The notes under the pieces are model-generated. The model did no database searches, was not told the DNA's origin, and worked only from the letters and a program-made list of their open reading frames with translations. Shown in pieces: positions 1 to 10,899 of a stretch of 64,000 bases of DNA. Within the stretch, counting starts at the first letter, position 1. The number at the start of each line of letters is the position of its first letter. The translations under genes were made by a program, and so were the position numbers. Source of the DNA: Gigaspora rosea (Eukaryota; Glomeromycota; Glomeromycetes; Diversisporales; Gigasporaceae); NCBI GenBank assembly GCA_003550325.1, contig QKWP01002100.1, positions 1-64,000 of the forward strand. Direction: 5' to 3'.

Positions 1-94
1 TGTTATAGAATAGGTTTTTCAATATTAAAAATCTAGAACATTCCAAGAATAGTTTAGCGTAACATAGTTGAGACACAGAATAATATAGAAGGAT

Positions 95-232
95 CCTTTA
101 TACCTTTATACCTTTATACCTTTATACCTTTATACCTTTATACCTTTATACCTTTATACCTTTATACCTTTTTACTTTTATACTTTTATACTCTTATACT
201 TTATTACTATACTTTTATACTTTTATACTTTT
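95..232. repeat. 8-bp tandem repeat, (ACCTTTAT)n
   Basis: About nine head-to-tail copies of ACCTTTAT run from 95 to about 170, then decay into TACTTTTA-like units to 232. This is a simple microsatellite; nothing around it suggests a gene. Confidence 0.9.
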
Positions 233-723
233 ACACGAATGTATTCCTAAAAAGATATATAAACCCTAGCTTTCTGACCTTCTACCTACAAGCTTTCTAG
301 CTTAGACTCAGACTTCCCTTTCTCCTCCTCCAATACTTAAATAATTGTATCTCTTGAATAATATTATCTAAATCAATAAAATATATCTTTGCTAAATAAA
401 TAATACTCTTATTAATTAATAAATATAAACTGAACCGCTCTAGTGAAGTAATATTCCACTTCCACACCGCTTCATATCTTCTCTGACCCTTACAAGATCC
501 CTGTCGCTGTGTGCTGTGTTGCAAGTACATATAGAAGGCTATAGTCACTTGTAACAATAGATTATAAACTTGGAACTTTGTAAAATAAATTAAAGAAAAT
601 TAATGTATAGTACTATTGCCAACTATAATTTAAATAAATAAAATTTTATATTTTAATAAATATAAAAAGACTTTATATAACTTGTAATATAAATCAATTT
701 CTATATATTTTTTTTGAAACTTT
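233..723. other. Gene-free A/T-rich stretch
   Basis: I see no gene or recognisable element here. The one short minus-strand open frame (297-557) has no conserved motif and no exon-like composition. Confidence 0.5.
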
Positions 724-1400
724 AACCAAATGATTTTTCAATAACTAACTATTCAAATTTGGTGAACAATTTTTTTATTTTTATTCCATAGAATTCATAG
801 AATTAAAATAAAAAATTCGGGACAAATTTGGATAGCATATTGTCTAAAAATATTTATTAAAAATTAAAAATAATTTGGCTATAGCTTCTTTTAAAAACAT
901 CTAAACTTTGAATAAAGATTACTTAGTACTACCTGGCTAAATTCAATCAAATTTTTTATTTTAATTCTATAAGCTTATAGAATTAAAACAAAAAAATTGT
1001 TCAAATTTGACCAGATAAGTACCAAGTAATCTTCAAAGTTTAGATATCTTTAAAAAAAGAAGCTGTGGCCAAATTGGCTTTTAACTTGTAATGAATATTT
1101 CTTGACAACCAGCAATTCAAATTTGATAAAATTTCATTTTTATTCTATGAATCCATAGAATTAAAATAAAAAAATTTTCATCAGATTTGAATAGTTGTCA
1201 AAAAATCTTTCATTGTATAAAGTTCGAAATTTACCCGTTTTTGGTATTTTAAGTTAAAAAAAATTTTTAACGATTATTTCTCAATAACCACTAAACCAAA
1301 TTCAATGAACTTTTTTTATTTTAATTCTAAAAAAATATAAAATTAAAATAAAAAAACTTTACCGAATTTGATCAAGTGGTTATTAAGAAATCATCGCTAG
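724..1400. repeat. Cluster of four related imperfect palindromes
   Basis: Four hairpin-forming units lie end to end, with centres near 793, 973, 1150 and 1335. Each has a core like ATTCTAT..ATAGAAT flanked by T-rich then A-rich tracts and CAAATTTG-like arms. The second (871-1078) has arms of about 100 nt; the fourth (about 1269-1400) pairs a CTCAATAACCACT arm with AGTGGTTATTAAG. The shared core suggests repeated insertion or amplification of one small foldback family. Confidence 0.75.
871..1078. repeat. 208-bp imperfect palindrome centred on AAGCTT
   Basis: The arms 871-972 and 975-1078 are inverted copies (for example AGCTTCTTTTAAAAACATC against GATATCTTTAAAAAAAGAAGCT). The centre is AAGCTT at 971-976. 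It is the longest of the four palindromes in this cluster. Confidence 0.8.
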
Positions 1401-2403
1401 AAGTTTTAAAAAACTTTCGAATTTATCAACAAGGTCGGATCTGCATAACCATGTAGAATCTACATATGATCGAATTTTATTGGTTGATCTAGACGAAATC
1501 GGATCGAAATTTGAGGTTTCTATTTACCCTAACCTTATAAAAAAATGCTAAAAAAAAAATACTTGTCTATTTTACACTATACAAAATTTGATTCCATCAC
1601 TGTGTTTGGTTTACAAATATACATATACCAATTTGAATAATTAAATTCCAATTAAATTATTTCAAAGAATAGATAATTTTTTGGCTCAAGCATATTTTAG
1701 AACTAGATGCTTCGCAGTATGTAAAATAAGACAGTCCATAACATTATGTCTTGCGTGCTAGCATAAGAATTATTTCTCAGGGTTTGTTTGAACTGATAAA
1801 TTCCAATTATACCCTGAAAAATAGATTGAATTAAAAAAAAAAAAATTAAAATTCTTTAAAGATCATGAACATTATAACACATCATAGTTATGAAAAAGAT
1901 ACAAAGTTCTGTTTAGCTTAGTAAAATATAGCACCCGTGTCTTATATTATAAAGATAATAGCATAAGAGTAAAAATCGCTTCTGATACCAATTTTTCTAT
2001 AATCAAATATAAGAGATTGGATCTTAACTGATATATATTTGCCTATGAAAGGACAAATCTATTGATTTTTTGAATTGGCATAAAAATTATTGAATCTATC
2101 GACTCGAATTATGTTTGAATTCATGTCTTTTCAATATTCGACTATTATTCTCTTCAAAAAGAATAAAACTACAAATAAGAATAAAATCTATAAATAAATA
2201 TATGTTGATACTATGAATATAATATTTGTAAGTTATGAATACAAATGTATAAATTTATAAACTACACCAAGTTTGTTAATAATATATACCACAATCTAAT
2301 CTAGTCTAACTTATAACTACATGAGAATAATAAAAATTACCGTTGTTATTTATCATTAAACTAAATATTGTTTGATGCATAAACCTATTGTAGAATAATC
2401 TCT
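1401..2403. other. Intergenic, downstream of the Bni4-like gene
   Basis: A/T-rich sequence with no open frame or repeat that I can support. Its right end is the 3' flank of the minus-strand gene that stops at 2404. Confidence 0.5.
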
Positions 2404-4593
2404 CTAAGCAAAAAAATGTGTATTCTTTTTGCTGTCTTCGTGAACTTGCATCTCAATCAACTTGAATTCATTTAATTCTTGTTTAATCCTTTGAGCAAGG
2501 AGAGGAGTGAGCTTGTTGCAAGTTGATTGATCACCTCGACGATCATAATCATCACGTGTCCAAGTTTGATGTACTAGAATATTTGAAGAAAATTGAAGTT
2601 TTTTCAAAGTAGATGGGGTTGGAGGGAGATCAGTATCTCCTCCAGTAACAAGTGAAGGTACAGAACGAGATGCACTTGTGCTCAGATATGGTTTGTTGGT
2701 TTTAATAGTAGAAATATGAGCAGAAACATTATTATGCCTTTCAGAAGCATCGATAGAAGATATACCAGTTTCGGATGATTGAGACGCTGGCAGTGAATTT
2801 AATTGACTTTGTGTAATATGTTGATTATTGACACAATCTTCAGATAAAGAACTTTGATTGACTGGAACAGACTTGTTGCAAATTTGTGGTTGATACTGAG
2901 TCTGTAATTGTTGTATTGTCGGATGTTTATAGCGAATGTTGTTTCGTGTTGGTAATGATGAAAATCGAGAAGGAATAGACGCTACATTATTTTATTACAA
3001 TACAAAATTAAATTCAGAACGAGTTATTTTAACTTTAAGGTTCGTGTACAAAATTTCAACTTTACCTTTTTTGAAGAAGTTACGTTCTTTCGTTGATTTA
3101 TTTTCATTCTTCTGTTTGTCTCTATCTTTAATGTCTTCAGAAGGATTTATTTCATCTTTAGAACTCCGCTTTTTATCTTCAGACCGCTTTTTTTGACTAG
3201 GACATCGGTCTGAAGACGATTTTCGAAATTGTCGTTGTTGTGAAGGTTGATGTTGATGCTTATGTTCTTTATTTTGTTTTCTGTCATTCTTTGCGAATAA
3301 TGATTGAATATCAATAAACGAACGACGACGAAGGTTGATTGAACCAGATTTATTATTATTTATTTCAACATCAATATCTCCTTTAGTTGGTGATACATCT
3401 TTATCAACATTGTTATTCTTAATAATTTGCTTTATATTATTATTTTTATTATTCTCATTTAAATTATTTATGTAATTTTTTCCTTTTACTCGAAGAGATG
3501 AAAATTTAGGTTTAGCAACAGAAGCATTTGGAGGTGAAGGTGAATTTGAATTTGACGTTGATGAACTAAGTTGAGTAACATCATCTTGTTTAATGTTACT
3601 TAGACTAAATACTCTCTTTAAACGCTTCGTAAAAGAAGTGGTTTGTTCTTTATAAATAGATTTTCGGAAGTCATTTGTATGATTTAAAGATGATTGATTA
3701 GATGATTGTTGTTCAGCTGAATTCTGAAGTTTTGGTGCAACAGCACTATCAGTAGAGGTAGTAATATTTGATTTAATATTGTCATTTGTAGATTGTGAGT
3801 GTTCTTCAGAATATTTTTGATCATGACTTTTAGGTGAAGTTAATTCTAGGCGTTGATTTGTCGGTAATGGAGTACATTTTTTGTTGGTTTGATCAGGTGT
3901 AGGCAATTTCTTTTCCACAGTTTTTTGTTCTTGAACTTTTTTAGTAGAGTCCCCAAATTCTTGTTTCGGATCTAATTTACTAGGTAACTGCTGTTGATCT
4001 ACATGTTGCGATGACCTCTCTTGAATTATGTGTTGCGATGACTTTTGTGATTGAATTGGCGACTGGTCAGATCCTTGTATCAATTTAGGAGATTTAGAAC
4101 TTGGAGAAGACTTTTCCCCTTGTTGAAGTGAAATTGATTGTTTATCGACTTTCTGTAATGTATTCATAGGTAACTGAGAATTGAAATTCTGCGACGATTG
4201 CAATGGTTTGTTTTTCCCTAAATTTTCGTTAAAGCTGGAAGTTCTCTTTCGTATTTTTTCTGATCGACTTTGTGAAAAAGACTGTTTGTATCCATTACGA
4301 CTTTGTAAAGGCGACTGTTGATGCAAATTAGATGAAAAATCGCCACAATACATACTATGACGGTGAGATCCCATATTAACGTTACTACGTACATGTCCTT
4401 GTAGTACATTACGTTGGGAATTCCCAACATCATTTTGTTGCGTCACTGCTGCCTCAAAAATAGGAAGACGAGAAGGTTTTTGCGGATGTGAAGGTAAACA
4501 TTTTGCTAATGAAACACTTTCATCGTCATATCCCAAAGAATTCAATTTTGGTACACTTTGTTCGCCTTGATAATTCGCTACAGACACGGCCAT
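2404..4593 (-). CDS. Bni4-like protein phosphatase 1 targeting protein
   Basis: Two exons (4593-3066 and 2981-2404) joined over an 84-nt GT-AG intron (3065-2982, donor GTAAAG) give one open frame of 701 residues. Residues 1-620 are low-complexity and rich in Ser, Gln, Asn and Lys, with an Asn-rich patch around 385-420 and a Lys/Arg-rich part near 450-510. The last 65 residues are different: KKLQF at about 636-640 fits the RVxF PP1-docking consensus, followed by YDRRG, TCNKLTPLLA, ELNEF and a THFFA end. From memory, that C-terminal block is the conserved end of fungal Bni4, which brings PP1 (Glc7) to septins and chitin synthase at sites of wall growth. Role and partner here are inference. The start is the ATG at 4593, the first of the long frame. 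Downstream frames without the splice end quickly in a stop, which supports the intron. Confidence 0.65.
2982..3065 (-). other. Intron of the Bni4-like gene (84 nt)
   Basis: GTAAAG donor and ATGTAG acceptor on the minus strand. Splicing joins AAAG to CGTCT in phase 1 and keeps the frame open into the conserved C-terminal block; reading through meets a stop after about 22 codons. Confidence 0.8.
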
Positions 4594-6052
4594 TTATAAA
4601 TGCCAATTAAAGGCGAAGTAAATGTTACGCTATCAATAGAATCGTTCTAAGACTTTTTAGAAAATTCATTTGTTAGAATGTTAAAATTTGTACGCGTGGC
4701 AGCATAAAAATTTGAGTTATTCTAACCTTAAAAGCTTGACCAAAATATGCACAGACTTTAAAGTAGCTTCTTTACTTAGAGCTGTTTAAGAATCTCTTAA
4801 ACGTTCAAGTTAAACTAATAACGATATATGTCGCTAAAATCATTAAACATTTAACAAATGTACTGTAAGTTAAAATTAAGAGGAGTCCGCTCGTTACTTC
4901 AAACACCACGTAACTTCGAGCTTATAATAAAAATATTAGAGGTTTGTGATGGCAAATGGCTAAACCCTTTAAATGTGTATAGAAAAGAAAAAGAAAATTA
5001 TAGCTAAAGTGAAAGAAAGAAAGCGAAGACAGAGAAAAAAACGAATCTTTATCGTTATTGTTAACGTTAACACATTTATTTGTGTCTTGTCTCCGTCACC
5101 GCAACAATAATGCACAATGTTTAACACATATTTTTTGAGGTATCACTAATACCGAAAAAAACATTGTGGCGTTAATATCAATATAATGACAGTAGAATTC
5201 AAAATTTTAAAGTTGCATTATCTTGTAACATATACTTACTATTGAAAAGTTCTCAAGGCAAATTTGACTTTTTGATGGCGAATTAATTTCACGAGGTTTT
5301 GTTATAAAAAAGATCTTTATAATTAATGGTCCGAATAGGATTTTTTATTAGTACGTAGATTAATTTTTATTGCGCAACTTTCACCTGTCCACGTGATAGG
5401 GATTTTTATAATGTTGTTTAATAATATATAATTTTTTTACCAAATAAATATTCGAATATTTTAAAAATTTCACTAAATATATTCATTGAATATTTATTGA
5501 ATGGCGATTGCTATTTGTACACCAGGTGTATGTACACACATATATTGATATCCCAAAATTCTGATTATATAATAGCTTTTGAGATTCTAACAAAAAATAT
5601 TCCTTGCAAAATTTTAGTATAAACTATAACCTTTTTAACTCTAAAGCTACCCTCATCTAACCTTAAGCTATACTAATTTTTTGTTTATAATTTATATATT
5701 ATACAAATTTGTAAATCAATAAATTAGTATGTGTGTATATACACATGATATATATTAAGAAATTTTCTTATTAAATATATATATAATTTTATAATTTTAT
5801 TGGCTAATTTGAGTGAGATAGTTATATAATTTTTTAAAATTGAAATATATTTAATATTCAATAAATATTTAATAAATATTTGAATATTTATTCAAGATTA
5901 TTTGAATCCTAAAAGATTAAGCAAATGAATATTTGAATACTTATTTTTTGAGCAAGTTAAACTTTTAGTTATCATAATGCAAATAGTAAAAATTAATAAA
6001 TTTTTAAAGTATAGTAACATAGTACAATTGAGTTGTTGTTACTTTCCAAGCT
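4594..6052. promoter_or_regulatory. Upstream region of the Bni4-like gene, otherwise gene-free
   Basis: This is the 5' flank of the minus-strand gene. It contains a purine-rich stretch near 4980-5045 and A/T-rich sequence beyond. No defined promoter element can be assigned. No other gene is visible. Confidence 0.4.
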
Positions 6053-7901
6053 TATATAACTAGGGATGGTAAAGTTAGTTTAGATCTGGTCTTGGTCCTA
6101 GAACTTGCAAGTTTTACTATATGAACCTAAAAACTAGGTTCTTATACAATAAGTTTCAGAACTTAGTTTGATCAAGGTTAATTTAGAATTAAGTTCTTGG
6201 ACTAGTTCTAATACTTTCTAACCAATTAAAATTTCTTTGTTTTATTGTAATACTAATTGGTTAAAATGTATCTTTAATATAGTTTATACTAACTATTAAT
6301 ATTCTAAAAAAAATTATTATAGCATAGTATTTTTTTTTTCTCTTAGGCGAAACTCGCCAAATATGACCTCTTTGATTTATTAGACTAAAAAAAAATTAGT
6401 ACAGATACCCAAAGAACAAAGAATAAACAATACTGGTATCATCTGATTTAGACAACTAAACCACATGCGAATCGCCATACAGCATCTTGGGAGATACTGA
6501 CTAGTCCATCAGTCTCGCTCCACTATACAAGAGCATTCCCCAAAGGAAATATCCTTGGAAGCGGGAGAAAAAGACTAAACTACTAATGGGCAAAATATAA
6601 AAAAAGTGGTAAAAAAGAAAAAGAGAAAACAAAAAAAACAAGAAAACAAATAATAGAAAAAAAGAAAAGCAAAGCCTCAGATCAATTAAGACCTGGCACC
6701 AAGTGGACTATTTTAAAAATTACATGATACTAAGAAAAGTAGTTTCTATTCTAACTAAACTCAAATTATCATATGTAGATGAAAAACTATTACTAGAAAA
6801 AATGACCTCTAATCTAGAAAACTATAGAGATAGGTATGTAAAAAAAACTATGGCTAAAAAAACATTCTAGCAAGAAATTTTGTTATGAGGTTTCCTCCAA
6901 ACCAAAAACACGTGTTGTTTATTGTTTATTTCGAAGACCGAAATCCACTCGTAATTTTATTCCAATATGGTAGCTGTATTTTCCAATTGGGAGAAGTAAA
7001 CATTACCGATCTTTTAGAGGGAGTAAGCCGAAATGCCACTTTGTCGAAATTTTGAAAGAGCCAAAGGAATGAAGGAGATAACAAGTGGTCCAACTTGTTT
7101 TGTAGGTTTAAAACCATGTAAGTTTTGAAGTCTATAAAAAAATATGCAGCTTTCATAAAATCCAAAACCATTTGAACTTAATGGCAAAAACTTCCGGTTA
7201 CTAACCAACTACTATTCGATAGTTTTTGTATTTTACTCTAGGGAGACCTATTCTAAGACTTCTTTTTCAGCTCTTTTTCAGTTGCTCTGAGTAGGACTCT
7301 TGATCCCGAATACTCCAAAAAAAGTTTTGTGGTAAGACGTTGCATATTATCTAAGTTTTCTACAGTTTGGTTGTCTTGAAAAAGTTGGTCCAGATGATCA
7401 TCAGAAAGAGTTGCATTTAATTGATTATAGCATAGTATTATAACTTGTATTAGATTCTTAATATAGTATAATATTGCAAAATTAGACTATATGTTGCAAT
7501 ATCAATAGCAACATTATTCTAATTATGATCTTTTAGAGATTTGATTAGTTGGATTTAGAACTTAGTATTTAATAATACAGTATATAGTATATTATCAATT
7601 TAAAAAACTTTATTTGCAATAAAATATTATATTGAAATAGCAAATTTGTGCAACAGATAGAATAGTATATTAAGTAAAACATGTCTAAACTAATCTACAG
7701 TACCGGTATATATAGGTAGTCAAAATTGAATTGAACATATTTATTGTATTATTACTAATATATTTAAAGTTCTAATATATTTTATATTAGGACCTATTGT
7801 AGATCTATAAATCTAAATTCTAAAATTGAAACCTAGTCTTTAAAAACCAGGTTCCAAAACCAGATTCTGGTTTAAGAACTTTATCATCTTTATATAACTA
7901 G
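6053..7901. mobile_element. TIR element flanked by TATATAACTAG repeats
   Basis: The direct repeat TATATAACTAG occurs at 6053-6063 and 7891-7901. Just inside are inverted ends: GGATGGTAAAGTTAG on the left and ACTTTATCATCTT on the right, with longer inverted similarity built of CTGGT, AGAAC and AACCTAG-like words. This fits an old hAT-type non-autonomous element; the exact TSD length (8-11 bp) is uncertain because the repeat overlaps the TIR. It is split by the LINE fragment at 6332-7423. Confidence 0.65.
6332..7423 (-). mobile_element. 5'-truncated LINE fragment with 16-bp target duplication
   Basis: A T-run at the left end (the poly(A) tail of a minus-strand element) and the exact repeat ATTATAGCATAGTATT at 6316-6331 and 7424-7439 mark a retro-insertion of about 1.1 kb. 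In sense orientation the 3' end has a small hairpin (GGCGAGTTTCGCC) just before the tail. Broken coding traces remain at 7210-6926 in two frames. The fragment at 34327-35280 is a diverged relative. Confidence 0.8.
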
Positions 7902-8849
7902 ACAGTTCCAAGTTTGAATTCCACTAGGAGATGCTTCATCTTTAAATTAAATATTATTTGCATTATAGTATAATCATATAATTTTTGTGATACAAAGTTA
8001 AATCATATTGTAGAATCTATAGGCAGAATTATACTAAATTATCAGAAGTTTTAGAATATTTATAAGTTATATAAAAGAATGCAAACCAATAATAATTAGA
8101 TAGTGCAAACCTATAATAAGTTTCTGTAGTATACTGTACAAATTCTAGAGACAAAACAGGAGCAAAAACAAGCTTGGCAAGATTTGAGTAAAGAAATAGT
8201 TAACTTTTAATAGTACTACAGTACTAGGAAAAAACTTTGAATGAGAAAAAACTAAGAACGGATTTATAACAAGAGAGTTTAGAAAAACCCTACCAACCAA
8301 ACTACCAAAATTGTACTAAAAAAAGATTATACTTTAGAAGCATGTACCAAGTAGAAAAAGAATATTGGTACATAATATTAAACAATTTAATTTATAGATT
8401 TTAAGTAGAAAAACAACTAGAGAAAAAAGCTAGAAGAAAAACTGATCAAGTACTAGAGTTGATAAACTTCACAAAATTAAAAGTATATAGAATAGCAGTT
8501 CAATTATAAGCCCTAACCACAAGTATAAGCTACAATAAAGCATAACTATTGAAATATCTAAAAATGTTATAGTCTGGTTTGGTTTTTGTTTAAAAGACTG
8601 GTTTAGGTAACAGACTATGAACTGGACTATTGTCTATAGACCAGTCCATTAAAAAGTTCTAGTTTGGAACTGATTTAGAACTAGTTTTTGAACTAATTTA
8701 TTTTAGCAAATAGAAATTTGGAATTTCAAACAAAAAAAATTATGTATATAGATTTAGAATAAAATATTAAATTTTGATCTTTGTATATTGCTAATATATA
8801 TAGTCTTGGATTAGAATAAGTACTAATTTAGTTCTTTTTTGAGTTGAAT
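7902..8849. other. Gene-free, A/T-rich
   Basis: No open frame or repeat boundary that I can support. Around 8565-8720 there are short CTGGTTT and GACCAGTC-like words, possibly a decayed foldback. Confidence 0.4.
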
Positions 8850-9330
8850 TAGGGGGCTTCCAAAAATTAGCTGATTTCAGGGGGTGGATGGGTCAGCTGA
8901 AGTATCAGGTATAATTCCGGCCAAAATATTATAATTCTGGCCAAAATTACAAAATTATTTTTGACCAAAATTATAGATTTATTAACAATATTTAATAATT
9001 AATAACTTTTAATTTACTGGATCAAATTTAATAATTTAACCACCAAAATAATCCTCTTAATGAGAGGATCCTAGCAAGTTAAAATCATTAAAATCTAATC
9101 ACTGGATCCTAAGATTAAAATAGATATATGTTAGGGCACTGACAGATATTACGTAATATCATTTTATCAGAAGGGCCACCTCCTTCCTCTACATTATAAT
9201 GAAGTATATATATGATCAAAGTTGGTTTGACCAGACCAATCTGACTATTTGACCAGACCAATTTGACCAATGACCAGTCTGGTCCATTCATTTTGAAATG
9301 GTCAAAGTCGGTCATATGATTTAGCTACAC
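8850..9330. repeat. Left inverted terminal region of the 8.3-kb element
   Basis: The terminal TIR, a TGAGAGGATC zone (about 9050-9110) and a GACCAATTTGACC zone (about 9220-9310) occur in the same order, inverted, at 15540-15830 and 16855-17127. The region resumes at 10355-10430 after the nested insertion 9331-10346. Confidence 0.75.
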
Positions 9331-9434
9331 TATACATGAGGACGAAAGCATTTCGGGTTCTAAAACCCGAAATTAAAATTTGAAGACGAAATTGTTTTTG
9401 ACCTATTTTACTTGAAAGACGAAATTATTTGATA

Positions 9435-10209
9435 CCATATATTGCCGAAAATAAGCCACCTCCTAAAATAAGCTACCCCCCCCAGTTTTGATCCAAAAAC
9501 GTCAAAACGCCTTTGACCCGAAAATAAGCTACCCCTTTGTCGCACCAAAAGATATTTAACAAAATTTTTAGTTCCGAAAATAAGCTACCCCCACGATCGA
9601 TAAACGTTGCTACATAGTAAAGTCTAAATTTTACTAAGCAAATCGATCAAAGTCGCATAAGTAACCTTGTTCAGCAGATCAAAATACGCGTACTCTAAAA
9701 GGTTTATAAAAATCAGAGAACTTTTTATTATTTGACGTTTAATTTTTACGTTCAACGGTTTTTTTTTACAAAAAAAAAAACCGTTGAACGTAAAAATTAA
9801 AAGTCAAATAATAAAAAGTTCTCTGATTTTTATAAAATTTTTAGGATACGCGTATTTTGATCTGCTGAACAAGGTTACTTATGCGACTTTGATCGATTTG
9901 CTTAGTAAAATTTAGACTTTACTATATAGCGATTATAATCGATCGTTTTATAAGTTACCCCCGATTTTTTTCTGCATGTTTATTTATTGTTTATAACATA
10001 TTTATTTATTGCCTACAGCATATTTATTTATTGTCTACAGCATATTTATTTATCTATTTTACTTTTTAGAGTTTGTGTTCGAAAATAAGCTACCTCTTTG
10101 TTGTGCTTTAAATTACTTAAAATAGTAAATAACCCGAAAATAAGCTACCCACGATTTTTTTTTATTAAAAATCGGCAAAAAAAGGTTGCTTATTTTTGGC
10201 AACATACGG
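9435..10209. mobile_element. TA-flanked foldback element (Tc1/mariner-type ends)
   Basis: Inverted ends CCATATATTGCCGAAAATAA (left) and CCGTATGTTGCCAAAAATAA (right, read inward) are flanked by TA on both sides. CGAAAATAAGCTACC recurs several times inside each end. The middle is a long palindrome (9593-9947). Half-copies of the family occur near 27558 and 38317. No coding sequence is present, so it is non-autonomous. Confidence 0.75.
9593..9947. repeat. Near-perfect ~350-bp palindrome
   Basis: Arms of about 170 nt mirror each other around a T9-ACA-A10 centre near 9768. Sequences such as GATCTGCTGAACAAGGTTAC and AGTTCTCTGATTTTTATAAA match in inverse with few mismatches. The high identity of the arms suggests recent formation or gene conversion. 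Confidence 0.9.
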
Positions 10210-10434
10210 TACTTTTTTTGAATAGACGAAATTATAAAGAACATATCTATATAAATTTTATTTGCTCTTCCTTATAAAAAATTTTAATTTTCTCTAATGA
10301 AGACGAAATAGGCCTTTTTCAAAAATCAATTTCGGTGGCATCACTAAGCTACACAGACCAATCAGACCAATTGACCAATTTGACTAATTCGACCATAGTC
10401 AAATCGGTCTGATCGGTCTAACCAATCTCTAGCT

Positions 10435-10590
10435 TTTATCGATAACGATAATATATAACCAATCTTTTTAACAATAACGATAATACATAACCAATCTCTT
10501 TAACGATAACGATAATACATAACCAATCTCTTTAATGATAATGACAATACATAACCAATCAATTTCTTTAACGATAACGATAATACATTT
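10435..10590. repeat. 32-bp tandem repeat, about five copies
   Basis: ATAACCAATC recurs at 10455, 10487, 10519 and 10551 with a fixed 32-bp step. Each unit ends in AACGATAACGATAATAC. Confidence 0.9.
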
Positions 10591-10899
10591 TATTCAAATA
10601 AATATTTTATTTAAATCAAATATGGCAATAAAATTTATTTATATTTCACTAAATAGAAGTTTTACAAAAAATCATTTTTATAAAGATAAGTACTAAAGTT
10701 AGCCAAAACTAATCTATAAAATTCATTTCTAGTCATTAGAAAGTATAAAATCATCTTGCTGAAGTGTACGAACAAATAAAGGCTGCGATAAATCGCATGT
10801 AAAGAGATATAGGAATTCAATTTTTGAATCTTTATGTTCAGTTGGATGCTATTTACTCAGATTAGCAGCTTCATAAGAGATTGCGTTTAATTCTTCAAG

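Larger units (their letters stand above)
9331..10346. mobile_element. Nested element with 8-bp target duplication AGCTACAC
   Basis: AGCTACAC occurs at 9323-9330 and again at 10347-10354. Removing the 1,016 bp between them joins TTAGCTACAC to AGACCAATCAGACC, and exactly that junction (AGTTACACAGACCAATCAGACC when reverse-complemented) exists unbroken in the right arm near 15650. So insertion is directly supported. The ends carry GACGAAA/CCGAAAT inverted similarity. An 8-bp duplication is typical of hAT elements. Confidence 0.85.

Noticed and set aside
297-557. Minus-strand open frame of 86 codons
   Set aside because: No motif, no splice context and composition like its flanks; treated as chance.
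2936-3196. Plus-strand open frame opposite the Bni4-like gene
   Set aside because: It is the antisense of the real gene and spans its intron.
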